A stretch of DNA of 64,000 nucleotides from Nyssa sinensis (GCA_008638375.1 CM018052.1:17946450-18010449); one strand, 5' to 3'. Counted from the first letter of the stretch, positions 35,014 to 47,962 are shown. The notes: generated by a model not told the origin, from the sequence alone. Numbers and translations are program-made.

Positions 35014-37867
35014 TGTCACACCCCGAATTTCTGTAAACCCGAGGCGCGACTGACAAGACAGAAAATAAAATAAATAAAAGGACAAATGTAAATAAATTCA
35101 CTAAACATGTATTCATTCCCATCAATACATAAAATATCATAAAGTACATCCCATGAATACATCATTTGCATGGTCATTCGGGCTTAAGCCCTTACATCCC
35201 AAAATATGCCCCAAGGGCTAAACATCTCCAAGCACTCTCCTCTATAAAGCATTACTGAAACTCATGTAGCTGGGGCGTCCTCATCTGTAATGTTAGTCCC
35301 ACGAATGGGTCAGCTCAACTGCTGGTACAATGTAGTGCTAATGCAAGAAATAAAGCTAAGGCGTGGCATGTGCAAAGTGTACATTTATATCTAAATGTCA
35401 TTCAAAGTATCGCAGTAATATATGAGTGGTATGCATGACGCACCCATGCACAACTCTATGCCACACCCATGTCTCATTTACGGGTACTCCCCGATGGCAT
35501 CGAAGTACCAATGCAATGACCAATTTTGGGTTTTTCACCACAGGATCTTCACCCTCATAATGCATAGCACCACGTGCTTAACTCACGCCATGTTCTCAAG
35601 GATTCACCATATGCCAATATGCTAATGTAATCTCAATGAACATGGTTTTCAACAATATAGCATGCTCGGACAATAATATATAAATCATCAGTCAGTTCCA
35701 TATGTATGCATATCTCACGTGTTCATGTATCACAGTTCATGTTCTTCACTTTACTAAACTCTCAAAGAATGCAAGTAACACATAAACATGTGAACAACCA
35801 ACTTCAAATTATCAAGTAAACACATTCCAAATAAACACATAAATCATTCTAGTCATTCACAAAATATTCCTAACTTAACTTCATTTCTAACATTAGCAAA
35901 ACACCATACTTGTCGGGTTGGTCTCAACCCTAGTAAACCGTGCTCGCAAGGTGGTAGCTATCAATGGAAATGTAGAAGTCAGACAACCTTCTCCTTGCCT
36001 TTCGGTGTCCCTAAAACCATAAAATGTTACTCAGTCAGTCTGTCGCTTGAATGATGCCATTAATCAAACTTTATGTCTTTATTTTATTAATTTCTATTTT
36101 GCTAAACTAAATTCTACAATTGGATCCGAAACGTCGAAGAAAATAGGTCTAAGCCTTTGTAGAAATTAATTTAGACGTTTGGTTTAAAAAGGGCAAAACG
36201 GTCATTTTGCACTTTCACGGGTTTCCATTTCCCGAGGCCTTTCCTTGTAAATCGAACTCCACGGTTGAGTCCGGAGTGTTCGAGATAATAAGATTTCACT
36301 ATTCGTTTACTTAATTTGGAGTTCGTTTGACCGTGTTTCAATTCAGGGGCATTTTGGTAATTTTAAGGGTTACTACGGGTCTTTTATTTTTCGGGACCCC
36401 GTCTCATAAAACGGACCTTACCATTGGTCTCAGAATGGTCGAGATAGTCAAAAATGCACTAATGACTTGTCCCATTTGGACTCCGGGTTATTTTTCAATA
36501 TTTAAATAATTAAATTAATTAAATTAACTAATTAATTAATTAATTTAATTAATATTTTATTAATATTTTATTCTGGTGGGGTCAGATTGTAATTTCTCTA
36601 AAGTTCTGGGGTCAAGTTTAATTTCTAAAAGTTCAGGGTTTAATTTGTAAATTTCAATTTCTCATATTCTCAATCCGGTTGGCCAAACAGGTATCAATCC
36701 CAAAACAAGGATAGGATATCCCTGTTTCCAATTTAATTCAAATTTCAATTTCGTAAGCCTGTAACCAAACAGCCCCATTCCTATTTTAATTTAAAACCAC
36801 AGGGCGACACGTGGTAGGAGCGGATCGCCCAAGCCCGACCTGAACCCGAATCGGTCCCGGACCCGACCTGACCGTCCCCTTTCTTCCCCATTTTTTTAGC
36901 GATGCACCAGTAGGGTTCCGGCGCCCTCTCCGGCGCCGGAGACATTTTTCCGACGATATTTTCATGGTTTCTGAATGTGGTTCTCTTCAGTTTTTCACGT
37001 AGATTCCATATCTAAGGTCGGTTTTGGACTTAAGCCACTAGATTTTCACGAAATAGGGTTCAAAGATTCCGGTCAACACTCCGGCCGACCCTGCTCTTTC
37101 ATTTTCGTGACTTTTTGGTCACGGTTTAATCTTCATTTTTACCCTAAAGTGTTTCTGCAGTATGGAGGAACAACTTCTCATTCCCAAAACCAAGTTTTAA
37201 ACCAATAATTTTCACCCAACCGATTATCCTACGTGACCTGCAACTCAATGTTTCTCTCTCATTTCTTAATCGTTTTCTTTCATTCTTTTTGCAAAATGAA
37301 CCTTACAACATGCTCTTTAAGACCCTATACATCAAATTAATTATCATGCTTTATAAAAATAAAACAGAATTGGGTCACTTACGATTTTTTTGTTGGGTTT
37401 CTCTCTCTAGTCGTGCACCTCCTCCACCTTCTGGTTCCAAGCTTGAATCAAGCTCCCAAAATCTCTTCTCCCTTCCAGAACTCTCTCCCTCTCTTGCTCT
37501 CTGTTTTTCTTTTCCTTTTCTTCTCCCAACCGAGACCAAGATATAACACTCACACATCAACTCCCTTACGTCTCCCACCACCAACCCCTTTGTTTGACCT
37601 TTTTCCCTTTGCTCAGCCAGCCTTGCTCTTCCCCAATGCAGCTTTGCATTAAATGCAAAGCTGCCCTATATATGCCTATATATATATACCACTCATTACA
37701 CACACACTAGACACACACACTTACACGACGCCACACACACACCAGATCTGTTGCACACACACAGTGCACACATGCACTGTTATATATACATATACATATA
37801 CACATATACATGTACATACATTATCCCTCACATGCATATGCCATATACATAACACCCATTCAAATCT

Positions 37868-37922
<55 letters not shown>

Positions 37923-37979
37923 TCAACGAAATAATTAAATAAAAAAAAAATTTCCCTTTCAAAAATCCAAATCTTTACA
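35014..37979 (-). repeat. G2 LTR, right copy (5' LTR)
   Basis: It has the same ends as the left copy. It has a pure AAT/TAA microsatellite at 37,876-37,920 where the left copy is shorter and interrupted. Its extra 300 bp at about 36,640-36,950 is GC-richer (gatcgcccaagcccgacctg, ggcgccctctccggcgccgg). Confidence 0.92.
37876..37920. repeat. (TAA)n microsatellite
   Basis: About 15 uninterrupted trinucleotides in the G2 right LTR. Confidence 0.95.
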
Positions 37980-40434
37980 TTCTCGTTCCTCTTCTTCGTT
38001 AAGTTTTGCCTCAGCAAGTCTTCTTGTCGCTGCTTCTTGTGCGGCTCGACTCATTGGAACAAATGGAGCCCAATATCTGAAGGGTGTGAGAGATACAATT
38101 TCACAGTGTTTGGCAATCCTTAATTTCTTGTGGAGCACTCGGTGTTGTAGATCTAGCTTCTCTAGGAAGTCTTGCTGTTTCTTACCCTCAATCGTGGTCT
38201 GAGGCTTAATCATTATGAAGTATCAGAACTTGACCTAAACACAATTTAATGTATTAGGAATTTATTTTGTTCTAAACTATACTCTTCTGGTAGCTCCATT
38301 AACTTTAAATTAAATTTATTTACTTTATATGTTTACATGTTGTGTCTTCTCATATCTTATTTCCTCGTACTTGCTTTAGTTTAGTACTTCGGTAATATTT
38401 CAGTTTATAGTCATCTAACAGATGCTATTCATCAAATGTTATGTCTTTTTATTTAAGACATTTATTTTGATCGAATAGACTCTACCATTGAGTCTAGAGC
38501 GTCGAAGAAAGTCAATTTAGACTTTAGTGTGTCTTAATTTTTTCGGAGTCCTGTCTCGTGAAACGGACCCCACCGTTGGGTCCAGGATGCTCAAAATAGT
38601 CAAAATACACTATTCGTTTATTTTATTTGGACTTCGTTTGCCCTATTTAGGGCTAGGGGAATTTTAATATTAATTTAATTTCGGTGGCCACAGTAATATT
38701 CTCCAATAATTCAGGGGTCAAGGTGCAATTTCTCATATTTCTGAACTGAACCAATGGGTTCGGTTTCATTTTAAACGAACCGGTCTTGTTGTAACTGAAC
38801 CAATCTGGTTTACCACGTAATGCTGACGTCATCATGATGTCAGCACTAACGTTTTAAACGTTTAAACATCGTCGTTCCAATTATGCGGTGGACATCCCGC
38901 CACTTAACTCGTGTCCGGAGTTAACCCGCCTAACTCGATTCAACAACGAGTCGACTCATTGTCTTCCCCACGATTTACCCCTTTGTTGCCCTAATTTCTG
39001 GGTCCCTTTTCTTTCAATTTCGTGTATTTTTTATCATTGATTCCTTCTGCTCTCAGTGGATACACGTTCCTAAGGGTTTGGCATTTTGGCATTGATTTGA
39101 GGTCACATAACTAACCTAATTGTTCAGTCCAAACCGCGACACTAAAACCTGCAACTTCGTAGCAAATCCTCATTTCATCACCATTTTTAATGGGTTTTGA
39201 TTCTGTGTGACCCTTATGGATTGGAAATTCTATTCCCATTTACAAAATCAAGTTTAAACGTCTAAAACTGAAACTGTGTTTCATAGCCGAACCCTGCAAC
39301 TCGTGTTTTAGGGTTCAACCTTTTTGTTCTACGGTCGCGGTCTAACATTTTTAAGGTATTGGAAAGGTCTAAATCAGGTTCCAACACATAGATTTGGATT
39401 TGGTTTTACTTATTTCAGACCTGCACCAGAATTCCTAATTATTCTCGTTCACTTGTAACCCAAATTTCTTAGTCGATTCTTCATAGTTTTCTATCATTTG
39501 TTTTGTAAGTTAAAGCTTAAATTTTGTAGAATAAGACCCTACTATTGCATGTTTAAAATCTAAAACGTAATAGAATATAATTCAACCAAAATTTACCTGT
39601 TTAACTATTTCCCAGAATTTCTTTCTTCCTCTCTCTTCAACGTCTTAAGCTCCTATTCTCCTTCTCACTTTTCCCATTTTATTTCCTATTAGCTTCTTAT
39701 GCAGTCAATGGCATTGCCACCTATTGACCGAGAGTTTACATAGAGACACTTCATGATTGCATGGTCACCGCTTCCCTCTTCATCATTTCTTGTACCTGAA
39801 TTTCACATGGGGAGACATGGAGAACAGTGCCTATAACCGTAGGTAAGCACCGTTTCCCCCCCCCCCCCCAACTCTCCACTTGATTTCTTTTCTTTAATTC
39901 TTTGTTTACATATATATATATATATGTATATATATTAAAACCAGCCATATATTCGTTTATATATACATATACCTTATATCACTATATTATATATATATAC
40001 ATCTACATAACTTATCATAACATATTCATCACGATATATATACATAAATATATATTGTTTTTCATAAATCTTTGTATATAATTATATGTTTATATTATAT
40101 ATTTTCATATACAGACTTTGGTTATACTCACTTATTTTCACAATTCATGTGTGTATTTAACATGTATTTAGCATGTTTTTAATATTCGCTTGGTAACCTA
40201 CCCGATGTAACTATCAATTTTTTCCTGTCTTGACTCAAGGTTGGCAATGAGAGTAAAAGTGTATAGTCTTAATGGGATCATTGGAAACAAGTTGGTGCTT
40301 GCAATGAAAGTAATGTACAGTCGTCATGGTTTCTCGGGACTTTTACCGAAAGCTTCCCGTAGCTATATTGCAATCCGAACCCGCTATCTAAGGTCGTGGT
40401 TAGTAATGATGCTTTGTTGGGTCGGGGTGTTACA

Positions 40435-40447
40435 TCCTTCCCTCCTT
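40435..40447 (-). other. Polypurine tract of the second G1 interior
   Basis: The minus strand reads aaggagggaagga directly followed by the LTR start tgtaacacc at 40,434. Confidence 0.85.
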
Positions 40448-40598
40448 AAAAGAGTTTTGTCCTCAAAACTCGAGTATTCTTGTTTCAAGAGTTTTAGTCT
40501 CCTCACATTACTTCTATCCATAGTATTCATGCATCTAATAATCGAATTCAAATAGTAATTTGTTCATTACACTAGAACTTAAATATTAGACAGTGTAC

Positions 40599-41565
40599 CT
40601 ATTGATTTTTCGAAGGTTGTGCAGCATCAGCAAATATATTGTACACTCCTCTGGAATTTGTAGGTTTTTTACCCTTTCCGATTTTTCCCATAGCCATAGC
40701 CTGCGTGTGGGGTGTAGCTGATAAAGCTACTGCAGTAGGCTTCTTGGTAGTTGAACCTCACTTTGGGCAATCCTTAATGACATGCCCGATCTGCCCACAC
40801 TTGTAACAGCCCCTAGTATCACGCCAACAGGGTGCATGATGCTTCTTCTGACAGGTAAGGCATACTGGAATCTCCCCCGATTTTTGACTAGTGTCTCCTT
40901 TTTTGTTAACCGTAGTCACACTTTGGCTCCTATCTTAGTCATTTTCATTGACTGGGGATTGAGGCTAGTCTTGTTCTTGTCTTTCTTTTGAAGTAAGGCA
41001 ATCCCAGCCCTTTCGAAGATTTTAGCCCGATCCACCACTGCATTATATGTGGGGAGTTCAAATGGTTCAAGTCGGTACCTGATGCTATCCTTGAGGCTAG
41101 CTTCAAACTTCCTGGCCTTCAAATCTTCGGTGTTAATCACATGAGGTGCAAAACGGCCTAGGCTCATAAATTTGGCTTCGTATTCCGCCACTGTCATTGC
41201 TTCTTGAGTCAGAGTTGCAAACTCTACTACCTTTTGGTCCTTGAGTGACCTTGGGAAATATTTGTTATCGAATACCTCCAGAAATCTCATCCAGGTCATC
41301 GGTGGCTTTCTCTCCTTTTCTAAAAGCCACCAGTCGTAAGCTGCATCCTTAAAAGTAAAGGCAGCATAAGAGACTTTTTGTTCTTCTGAACATGGCATGA
41401 CTGTAAAGATCTGCTCCATCTCCTTAATCCATGACTCACCGTCAATGGTGGTATCCAACCCATCAAACCTAGGAGGTTTAAAACCTTAAAACGTCTCGTA
41501 ACTCGATGTATTTGCCGCCTCAACAGGTTATCCCGAATTATTTGGTATCCCAGGGTTCTGTACCA
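40599..41565 (-). pseudogene. gag: G1 gag, copy 2 (frameshifted, 5' end lost)
   Basis: It is collinear with copy 1. WIKEMEQIFTVMPCSEEQ, AAYDWWLLEKE, FLEVFDNKYFPRS and RKFEASLKDSIRYRLEPFEL are intact, and the second stop of copy 1 is absent here (PPMTWMRFL). It shares the stop after the SSYETF position (about 41,487) with copy 1 and has another nearby (NSG-stop-PVEA). One T is missing near 40,921 relative to copy 1, shifting the frame before the zinc-knuckle region. The first codons are lost at the junction near 41,565. Confidence 0.8.
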
Positions 41566-42893
41566 GATTAATTAGTGATTGAGACCTTAAATGACGAAGA
41601 CGGGTTCGAACCCTAACACGTGAAGTTTCAGGAAAAGTCCCAGGAAACCAAGACGACTGTACATCACTTTCGTTGTAATCACCAACCTTCAATTACGACG
41701 ATAAGTTTGCATATGAAAAGTGCGTGCCACGTCCGATTAACAAATGGGAAAATGATAATGATAATAAGTATATGGTAGTACATGACGATGTAATTACCAA
41801 AGTATATACGTACATACTTAATATAAACACAAGTGTGTAATATTAGAAAATACAAGCACATAATTGAATATGTAAACAAAGAATTAAAGAAAAGAAATCA
41901 GGTGGAGAGTAGGGGGGAAGCGGTGCTTACCTACGGTTATAGGCACTGTTCTCCATGTCTCCCCATGTGAAATTCAGGTGCAAGAAATGATGAAGAGGGA
42001 AGCAATGACCATGCAACCATGAAGTGTCTCCATGTAAACTCTCTGTCAACGGGTGGCCATGCCACCGACTACATAGGTATTTAATAGGAAATAAAATGGG
42101 AGAAGTGAGAAGGAGAATAGGAGCTTGAGACGCTGAAGAGGGAGGAAGAAAGAAATTCTGGGAAATAGTTAAACAGGTAAATTTTGGTTGAATTATATTC
42201 TATTACGTTTTAGATTTTAAACATGCAATAGTAGGGTCTTATTATGCATAATTTAAGCTTTAATTTACAAAAGAAATGATAGAAAACTATGAAGAATCGA
42301 CTAAGAAATTTGGGTTACAAGTGAACGAGAATAATTAGGAATTCTGGTGCAGGTCTGAAATAAGTAAAACCAAATCCAAATCTATGTGTTGGAACCTGAT
42401 TTAGACCTTTCCAATACCTTAAAAATGTTAGATCGGGACCGTAAAACGAAAAGGTTGAACCCTAAAACACGAGTTGCAGGGTTCGGCTGTGAAACACAGT
42501 TTCAGTTTTAGATGTTTAAACTTGATTTTGTGAATGGGAATAGAATCCCCAATCCATGAGGGTCACGCAGAATCAAAACCCATTAAAAATAGTGATGAAA
42601 TGAGGATTTGCTACGAAGTTGCAGGTCGCGGTTTGGATTGAACATTTTAGTTAGTTATGTGACCTCAAATGAATGCCAAAATGTTGGCCAAACCCTTAGG
42701 AACGTGTATCCACTGAGAGCAGAAGGAATCAATGATAAAAAATACACAACATTGAAACAGAAGAGACCCAGAAATTAGGGTAACAAAAGGGTAAATCGTG
42801 GGGAAGACGATGAGTCAACTCGCTGTTGAATCGAGTTAGGTGGGTTAACTTAGGACACGTGTTAAGTGGTGGGATGTCCACCGCATAATTGGA
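41565..42893 (+). repeat. G1 LTR fragment, plus orientation
   Basis: Reverse complement of 38,870-40,410 and of 45,220-46,230: it reads tgagaccttaaatgacg.., passes tacctacggttataggcac, and ends ccgcataattgga. The first 25 or so LTR bases are missing. It makes a large inverted repeat with both neighbouring minus-oriented LTRs. Confidence 0.82.
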
Positions 42894-45800
42894 CATGATT
42901 ATACATTCAGAGTATAAATAGAATTCTAAAGTTTTATACACAATACATATTCGTTTGTTCTTTAAAACTTAACTACATAATATTTACATATTGTTTATAA
43001 CCAAAAATGACTAACTATTAGTCTGGAGCTTCCCAACATCTCCTAGTCCTGCACTGAACTCCCTACGCCCTTCCACAAAATGAGCATAGGTTATACGCTT
43101 TCTTCATCAAAACCACAACTTGCCTCCTATCACCTGAAAGGGGGACGGATAAAAATTCGGGTAAGCTAATCTAAGCTTATGAGTAATTCCTGCATTGGTC
43201 ATGGGGTTTCAACTGGCAATGGTTTAGCACATGAGAGTTTATAAAATATTCACCACCAATTGCTCGTATATTTAGAACACAGAATATATACATTTTTCAG
43301 AAGGATAGCTTTGAAACATTTAAAGTATTCAAGCTAACCACAAATAGAGTATATGCACTTCAAAACATATAAACATGCATAATAAAATGGGGGTAAAAAC
43401 CTGCTTCCATTTTCAAAAGCGTTATTTCAAATCATATAAATTGCATAGTGAAAATGGGGGTAAAAACCTGCTTCCATTTTCAAAAGCGTTTGTCATCTTT
43501 TCTCTTTGATTAGGTGGAATCTGTTTCGAACCAGACTCCCATTTTACTGCCAATACTGCTGATCTCATTTGCCTAGGGGATTAGATCCTGCTAACGGGCA
43601 CTCATTCGTATTTTAGTTGAATCCCGAAGGATTTCAACGTCATGAGTGGTACTTATGCACCATTTATCTTTCAAAACATTTATCACATGGGTTCTTCAAT
43701 AGATACTTTCATGCGTATTTAAAACATGAAATATACCACTTCTGCAATAGGACTTCAAATACCAGAAATAATCAAATTCAGAATATTTAAAGAGATTTGC
43801 ATTTAACCCAAACATGCTAAATATTTCCAAGAAAGAACTAAATATAAGAACATTTAACAAGCATGTCGTAACAGAATATTTTAAAAACAGGAATCGTATA
43901 AAAACTGAATTTAATATTCAAATACTTCACATAACTTGAACTTAAATCTTCTTCAAATATATGGAGTTAAATCTCCATTTTAAATACAGGGTTACTCACC
44001 TTATAGGTCTGGGCCGGCTTTACTGTGGTGCCTTCCCTTTGCCCCTTTATTGTCTTAACTTAAAATGATTTATGAAGATTTCATAAATTCCACATGTATT
44101 AAATTAACTTAATGACTTACTAATCACAAGCTGTGTAAAGCCTAACTTCTTAACTAATCAACTTATAGCTGTACAATGTAACCTAGTCATTTAAATATTT
44201 AAGGATATTAATTATTACCTACGGTGCATTTCAGCTAGGGTTTCATTGTTTTCTCGTTCCTCTTTTTCCTTAAGTTTTGCCTTAGCAAGTCTTCTTGCCG
44301 CTGCTTCTTGTGCGGCTCAACTCATTGGAACAAATGAAGCCCAATATCTGAAGGGTGTGAGAGATACAATTTCATAGTGTTTGGCAATCCTTAATTTCCT
44401 GTGGAGCACTCGGTGTTGTAGATCTAGCTCTTCCAGGAAGTCTTGCTGTTTCTTACCCTTAATCGTGGTCTGAGGCTTAATCATTATGAAGTATCAGAAC
44501 TTGACCTAAACACAATTTAATGTATTAAGAACTTATTTCGTTCTAAACTATACTCGTCTGGTAGCTCAATTAACTTTAAATTAAATTTATTTACTTCACA
44601 TGTTTACGTGTCGTGTCTTCTCATCTCCTATTTCCTCATATTTGCTTTAGTTTAGTACTTCGGTAATATTTCAGTTTATATTTATCTGACAGATGCTATT
44701 CATCAAATTTTATGTCTTTTTATTTAAGACACTTCTTTTGATCGAATAGACTCTACCATTGAGTCCGGAGCGTCGAAGAAAGTCAATTTAGACTTTTGCG
44801 GAACCCTATTTGAGTTTTGGTAGTAGTAGGGGCATTTTGGTAATTTACACTATAGTGTGTCTTAATTTTTTTGGAGTCCCATCTCGTGAAACGGACCCCA
44901 CCGTTGGGTCCAAGATGCTCAAAATAGTCAAAATACACTATTCGTTTATTTTATTTGGACTTCGTTTGCCCTATTTAGGGCTAGGGGCATTTTAACATTA
45001 ATTTAATTTCGGTGGCCACAGTAATATTTTCCAATAATTCAGGGGTCAAGGTGCAATTTCTCATATTTCTGAACTGAACCAATGGGTTCAGTTTCATTTT
45101 AAACGAACCGGTCCTGTTATAACTGAACTAATCTGGTTTACCACATAATTCTGATGTCATCATGATGTCAGCCGTAACATTTTAAACATTTAAACGTCGT
45201 CCTTCCAATTATGCGGTGGACATCCCGCCGCTTAACACGTGTCCCGAGTTAACCTGCTTGACTCAATTTAATAACGAGTCGACTCATCGTCTTCCCCACG
45301 ATTTACCCCTTTGTTGCCCTAATTTCGGGGTCCCTTCTCTTTCAATTTCATGTATTTTTTATCATTGATTCCTTTTGCTCTCAGTGGATACACGTTCCTA
45401 AGGGTTTGGCCAACATTTTGGCATTCATTTGAGGTCACATAACGAACCTAAATGTTCAGTCCAAACCGTGACACTCGAACCTGCAACTTCTTAGCAGATC
45501 CTCATTTCATCACGATTTTTAATGGGTTTTGATTTTGTGTGACCCTCATGGATTGGGGATTCTATTCTCATTCACAAAATCAAGTTTAAACGTCTAAAAC
45601 TGAAACTGTGTTTCATAGCCGAACCCTACAACTCGTGTTTTAGGGTTCAACCTTTTCGTTCTACGGTCGCAGTCTAACTTTTTTAAGGTATTGGAAAGGT
45701 CTAAATTAGGTTCCAACGCATAGATTTGGATTTGGTTTTACTTATTTCAGACCTGCACCAGAATTCATAATTATTCGCGTTAACTTGTAACCCAAATTTC

Positions 45801-46332
45801 TCAGTCGATTCTTCATAGTTTTCTATCAGTTCTTTTGTAAATTAAAGCTTAAATTATACATAATAAGACCCTACTATTGCATGTTTAAAATCTAAAACGT
45901 AATAGAATATAATTCAACCGAAATTTACCTGTTTAACTACTTCCCATAATTTCTTTCTTCCTCCATCTTCTGCGTCGCAAGCTCCTATTCTCCTTCGCAC
46001 TGCTCCCATTTTATTTCCTATTAACTACCTATGCAGTCGGTGGGATTGCCACCTGTTGACCGAGAGTTTACATGGAGACACTTCATGGTTGCATGGTCAC
46101 CGCTTCCCTCTTCATCATTTCTTGCACCTGAATTTCACATGGGGAGACATGGAGAACAGTGCCGACAACCGTAGGTAAGCACCGCTTCCCCCCTACGCTC
46201 CACCTGATTTCTTTTCTTTAATTCTTTGTTTACAGATATATATATATATATATATATATTAAAACCAGCCATATATTCGTTTAGATATACATATACCTTA
46301 TATCACTATATTGTATACATACATCTACATAA
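42894..46332 (-). repeat. G1 LTR fragment, minus orientation
   Basis: It begins mid-LTR at catgattatacattc (equivalent to 26,414) and runs collinearly past the G2-free insertion site at 44,240 to tacatctacataa (equivalent to 40,000). The last 430 bp of the LTR are absent. Confidence 0.85.
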
Positions 46333-46896
46333 GCAACAGCATCGAACAACAGTGCGGCCTATGTTTTGCAGAAGCGTAAAAAATTTTTCTTTTCTTTTCT
46401 TATTTAAATCTTTCGTACAGCCGCCCGATACTGCCGCTCTTCACAGCGATACACATGATTATACATTCAGAGCATAAATAGAATTCTAAAGTTTTATACA
46501 CAATACATATTCGTTTGTTCTTCGAAACTTAACTACATAATATTTACATATTGTTTATAACCAAAAGCGACTAACTATTAGTCTGGAGCTTCCCTACATC
46601 TCCTAGTCCTGCACTGAACTCCCTACGCCTTTCCACAAAATGAGCATAGGTTATACGCTTTCTTCATCAAAACCACAACTTGCCTCTTATCACCTGAAAG
46701 GGGGACAGATAAAAATCCGGGTAAGCTAATCTAAGCTTGTCAGTAATTCCTGCATTTGTCATGGGGTTTCAACTGGCAATGGTTTAGCACATGAGAGTTT
46801 ATAAAATATTCACCACCAATTGCTCGTACATTTAAAACACAGAATATATGCATTCTTCATAAGGACAGCTTTGAAACAGTTAAAGTATTCAAGCTA
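46327..46896 (-). repeat. G1 LTR start fragment, minus orientation
   Basis: It resumes near the LTR start (aagcaacagcatcg, equivalent to 26,296) and ends at tattcaagcta. The joint with the previous fragment shares acataa (46,327-46,332) with both parents. Confidence 0.82.
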
Positions 46897-47092
46897 TGAA
46901 GAGTGGCAGTATTGGGCGGATGTGCGAAAGATTTAAATAAGAAAAGAAAAGAAAAAGTTTTTATGCTTCCGTAAAACACAGGCCGCACCGCTGTCCGATG
47001 CTGTTACTGATGTGAGCCTTGTCTTAAGGCCTCGGCTGAAGGGTGGCAGTCGCGATACGAGATCCGCATAGGGTGGGTTTCACGTCGTAACA
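46897..47092 (+). repeat. Gypsy LTR end, plus orientation
   Basis: Reverse complement of the first 200 bp of the G1 LTR (tgaagagtggcagtattggg..gggtttcacgtcgtaaca). It may be the right end of the LTR that starts at 18,977. Confidence 0.8.
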
Positions 47093-47755
47093 GTCTAACA
47101 TATAGCTATTGGTATAACATCCCATTAAAGTTTCTTATTTTTCCTAAATTTTTAGCTAATCCACCATTCAAAAAGCTTCTTTAATAGAGTTTAGAGTAAT
47201 TCATTGTAAACCCCACCACTGAATGCAGGTCAACACTTTTTGATTGCAGCCAAGGCAAGAATGCCATAAATTATGGTCATTTTAGCAATCTGGGGCAAAT
47301 GTTTCCCCTCAATGTATTATTTTTCTTTAGTAAGTTCAAATCAATCCCTCACTACTTTCGAGCCCTAGTTTCCTTTCCTTCTTTTGTGTAGGTGGCTCCA
47401 ATTAGTTATCCATTTTTCAAAGGTCCATAACATGGGCTTTTCCTAATTCAAAATGAGTTTAGGGGGTCTGGTAGGAGGAGCTTTAAAAAGTATCTCAAAA
47501 TGAACTTCTTTGTAGGTGTAGAATTTATAGAAGAGGCTGCTCAAGGAATCAAAAATTTTAAAGTGGGATGTGGAATGTGATTGGCGATGGATGGTAGTTA
47601 TGACATTGGTTTGGGATCATCTCGCATCTAGATCTATATCTGCATCCAGCTTTGTTGTTTAGGCGAAAGGGAACAAGAAATGGGGTTTGTTTCATTGAAA
47701 AAGAAATACCTCTCTATGACCGACCGTAGTTTTAGGTGGCGTCTTAAACTTCGAG
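47093..47755. other. Unassigned spacer
   Basis: No reading frame, repeat or homology recognised. Confidence 0.5.
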
Positions 47756-47962
47756 ATCATGGTATCCATAGCCTTGCTTCTTTTTCGGCCAAATCCTGAT
47801 TTCGTTTTGCTTCTCCCGGTCGTCGAGCCTGATCGACTCGACTCTTTTCCCTGCCCCCCGGCCTCTCACTTCGTTTCGTTCTTCTTCTGTACCGTCGCTT
47901 GAATGAAGACACCCGATCGGCCCGACTTTCCCAAATGCCCACCACCGGCCCTTCTCCTTTCC
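47756..47962 (-). pseudogene. rps3: Mitochondrial rps3 fragment
   Basis: 69 codons on the minus strand match the central region of plant mitochondrial ribosomal protein S3: [60 protein letters not shown] and KKQGYGYHD. The frame is intact but both ends are cut, and flanking codons do not continue the match. In the mitochondrion S3 is part of the small ribosomal subunit. Recognised from knowledge of the protein, not by a search. Confidence 0.85.

Larger units (their letters stand above)
27782..37979 (-). mobile_element. G2: Ty3/gypsy chromovirus-type (Tekay/Del-like) element
   Basis: Complete from LTR to LTR (10,198 bp) with TTCTC duplications, minus-strand PBS and polypurine tract. The interior keeps part of gag, protease remnants and the integrase C-terminal/chromodomain end, but reverse transcriptase, RNase H and the integrase core are missing or unrecognisable. 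The LTRs look only about 2% different over their first 400 bases by eye, so the insertion is fairly recent while the interior was already defective. Confidence 0.88.
26213..40434 (-). repeat. G1 LTR, about 4 kb, split by the G2 element
   Basis: Parts 26,213-27,781 and 37,985-40,434 join exactly when G2 and one TTCTC copy are removed, and the uninterrupted sequence is seen at 44,235-44,290. The ends are tgtcacgaccc (left) and gtcggggtgttaca (right), i.e. TG..CA. It includes TA microsatellites and a C run near 39,858-39,869. Confidence 0.85.
22306..46896 (-). mobile_element. G1 family: gag-only gypsy-type elements, tandem and rearranged
   Basis: Order on the plus strand: LTR (22,306-24,504), gag interior (24,505-26,212), LTR (26,213-27,781 continued at 37,985-40,434 around G2), second gag interior (40,435-41,565), then LTR pieces of mixed orientation. 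All coding parts are on the minus strand. The interior runs PBS, gag, polypurine tract with no pol. This matches the TR-GAG type of non-autonomous plant LTR element. The head-to-tail LTR-gag-LTR-gag order suggests unequal recombination between LTRs. Confidence 0.75.
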
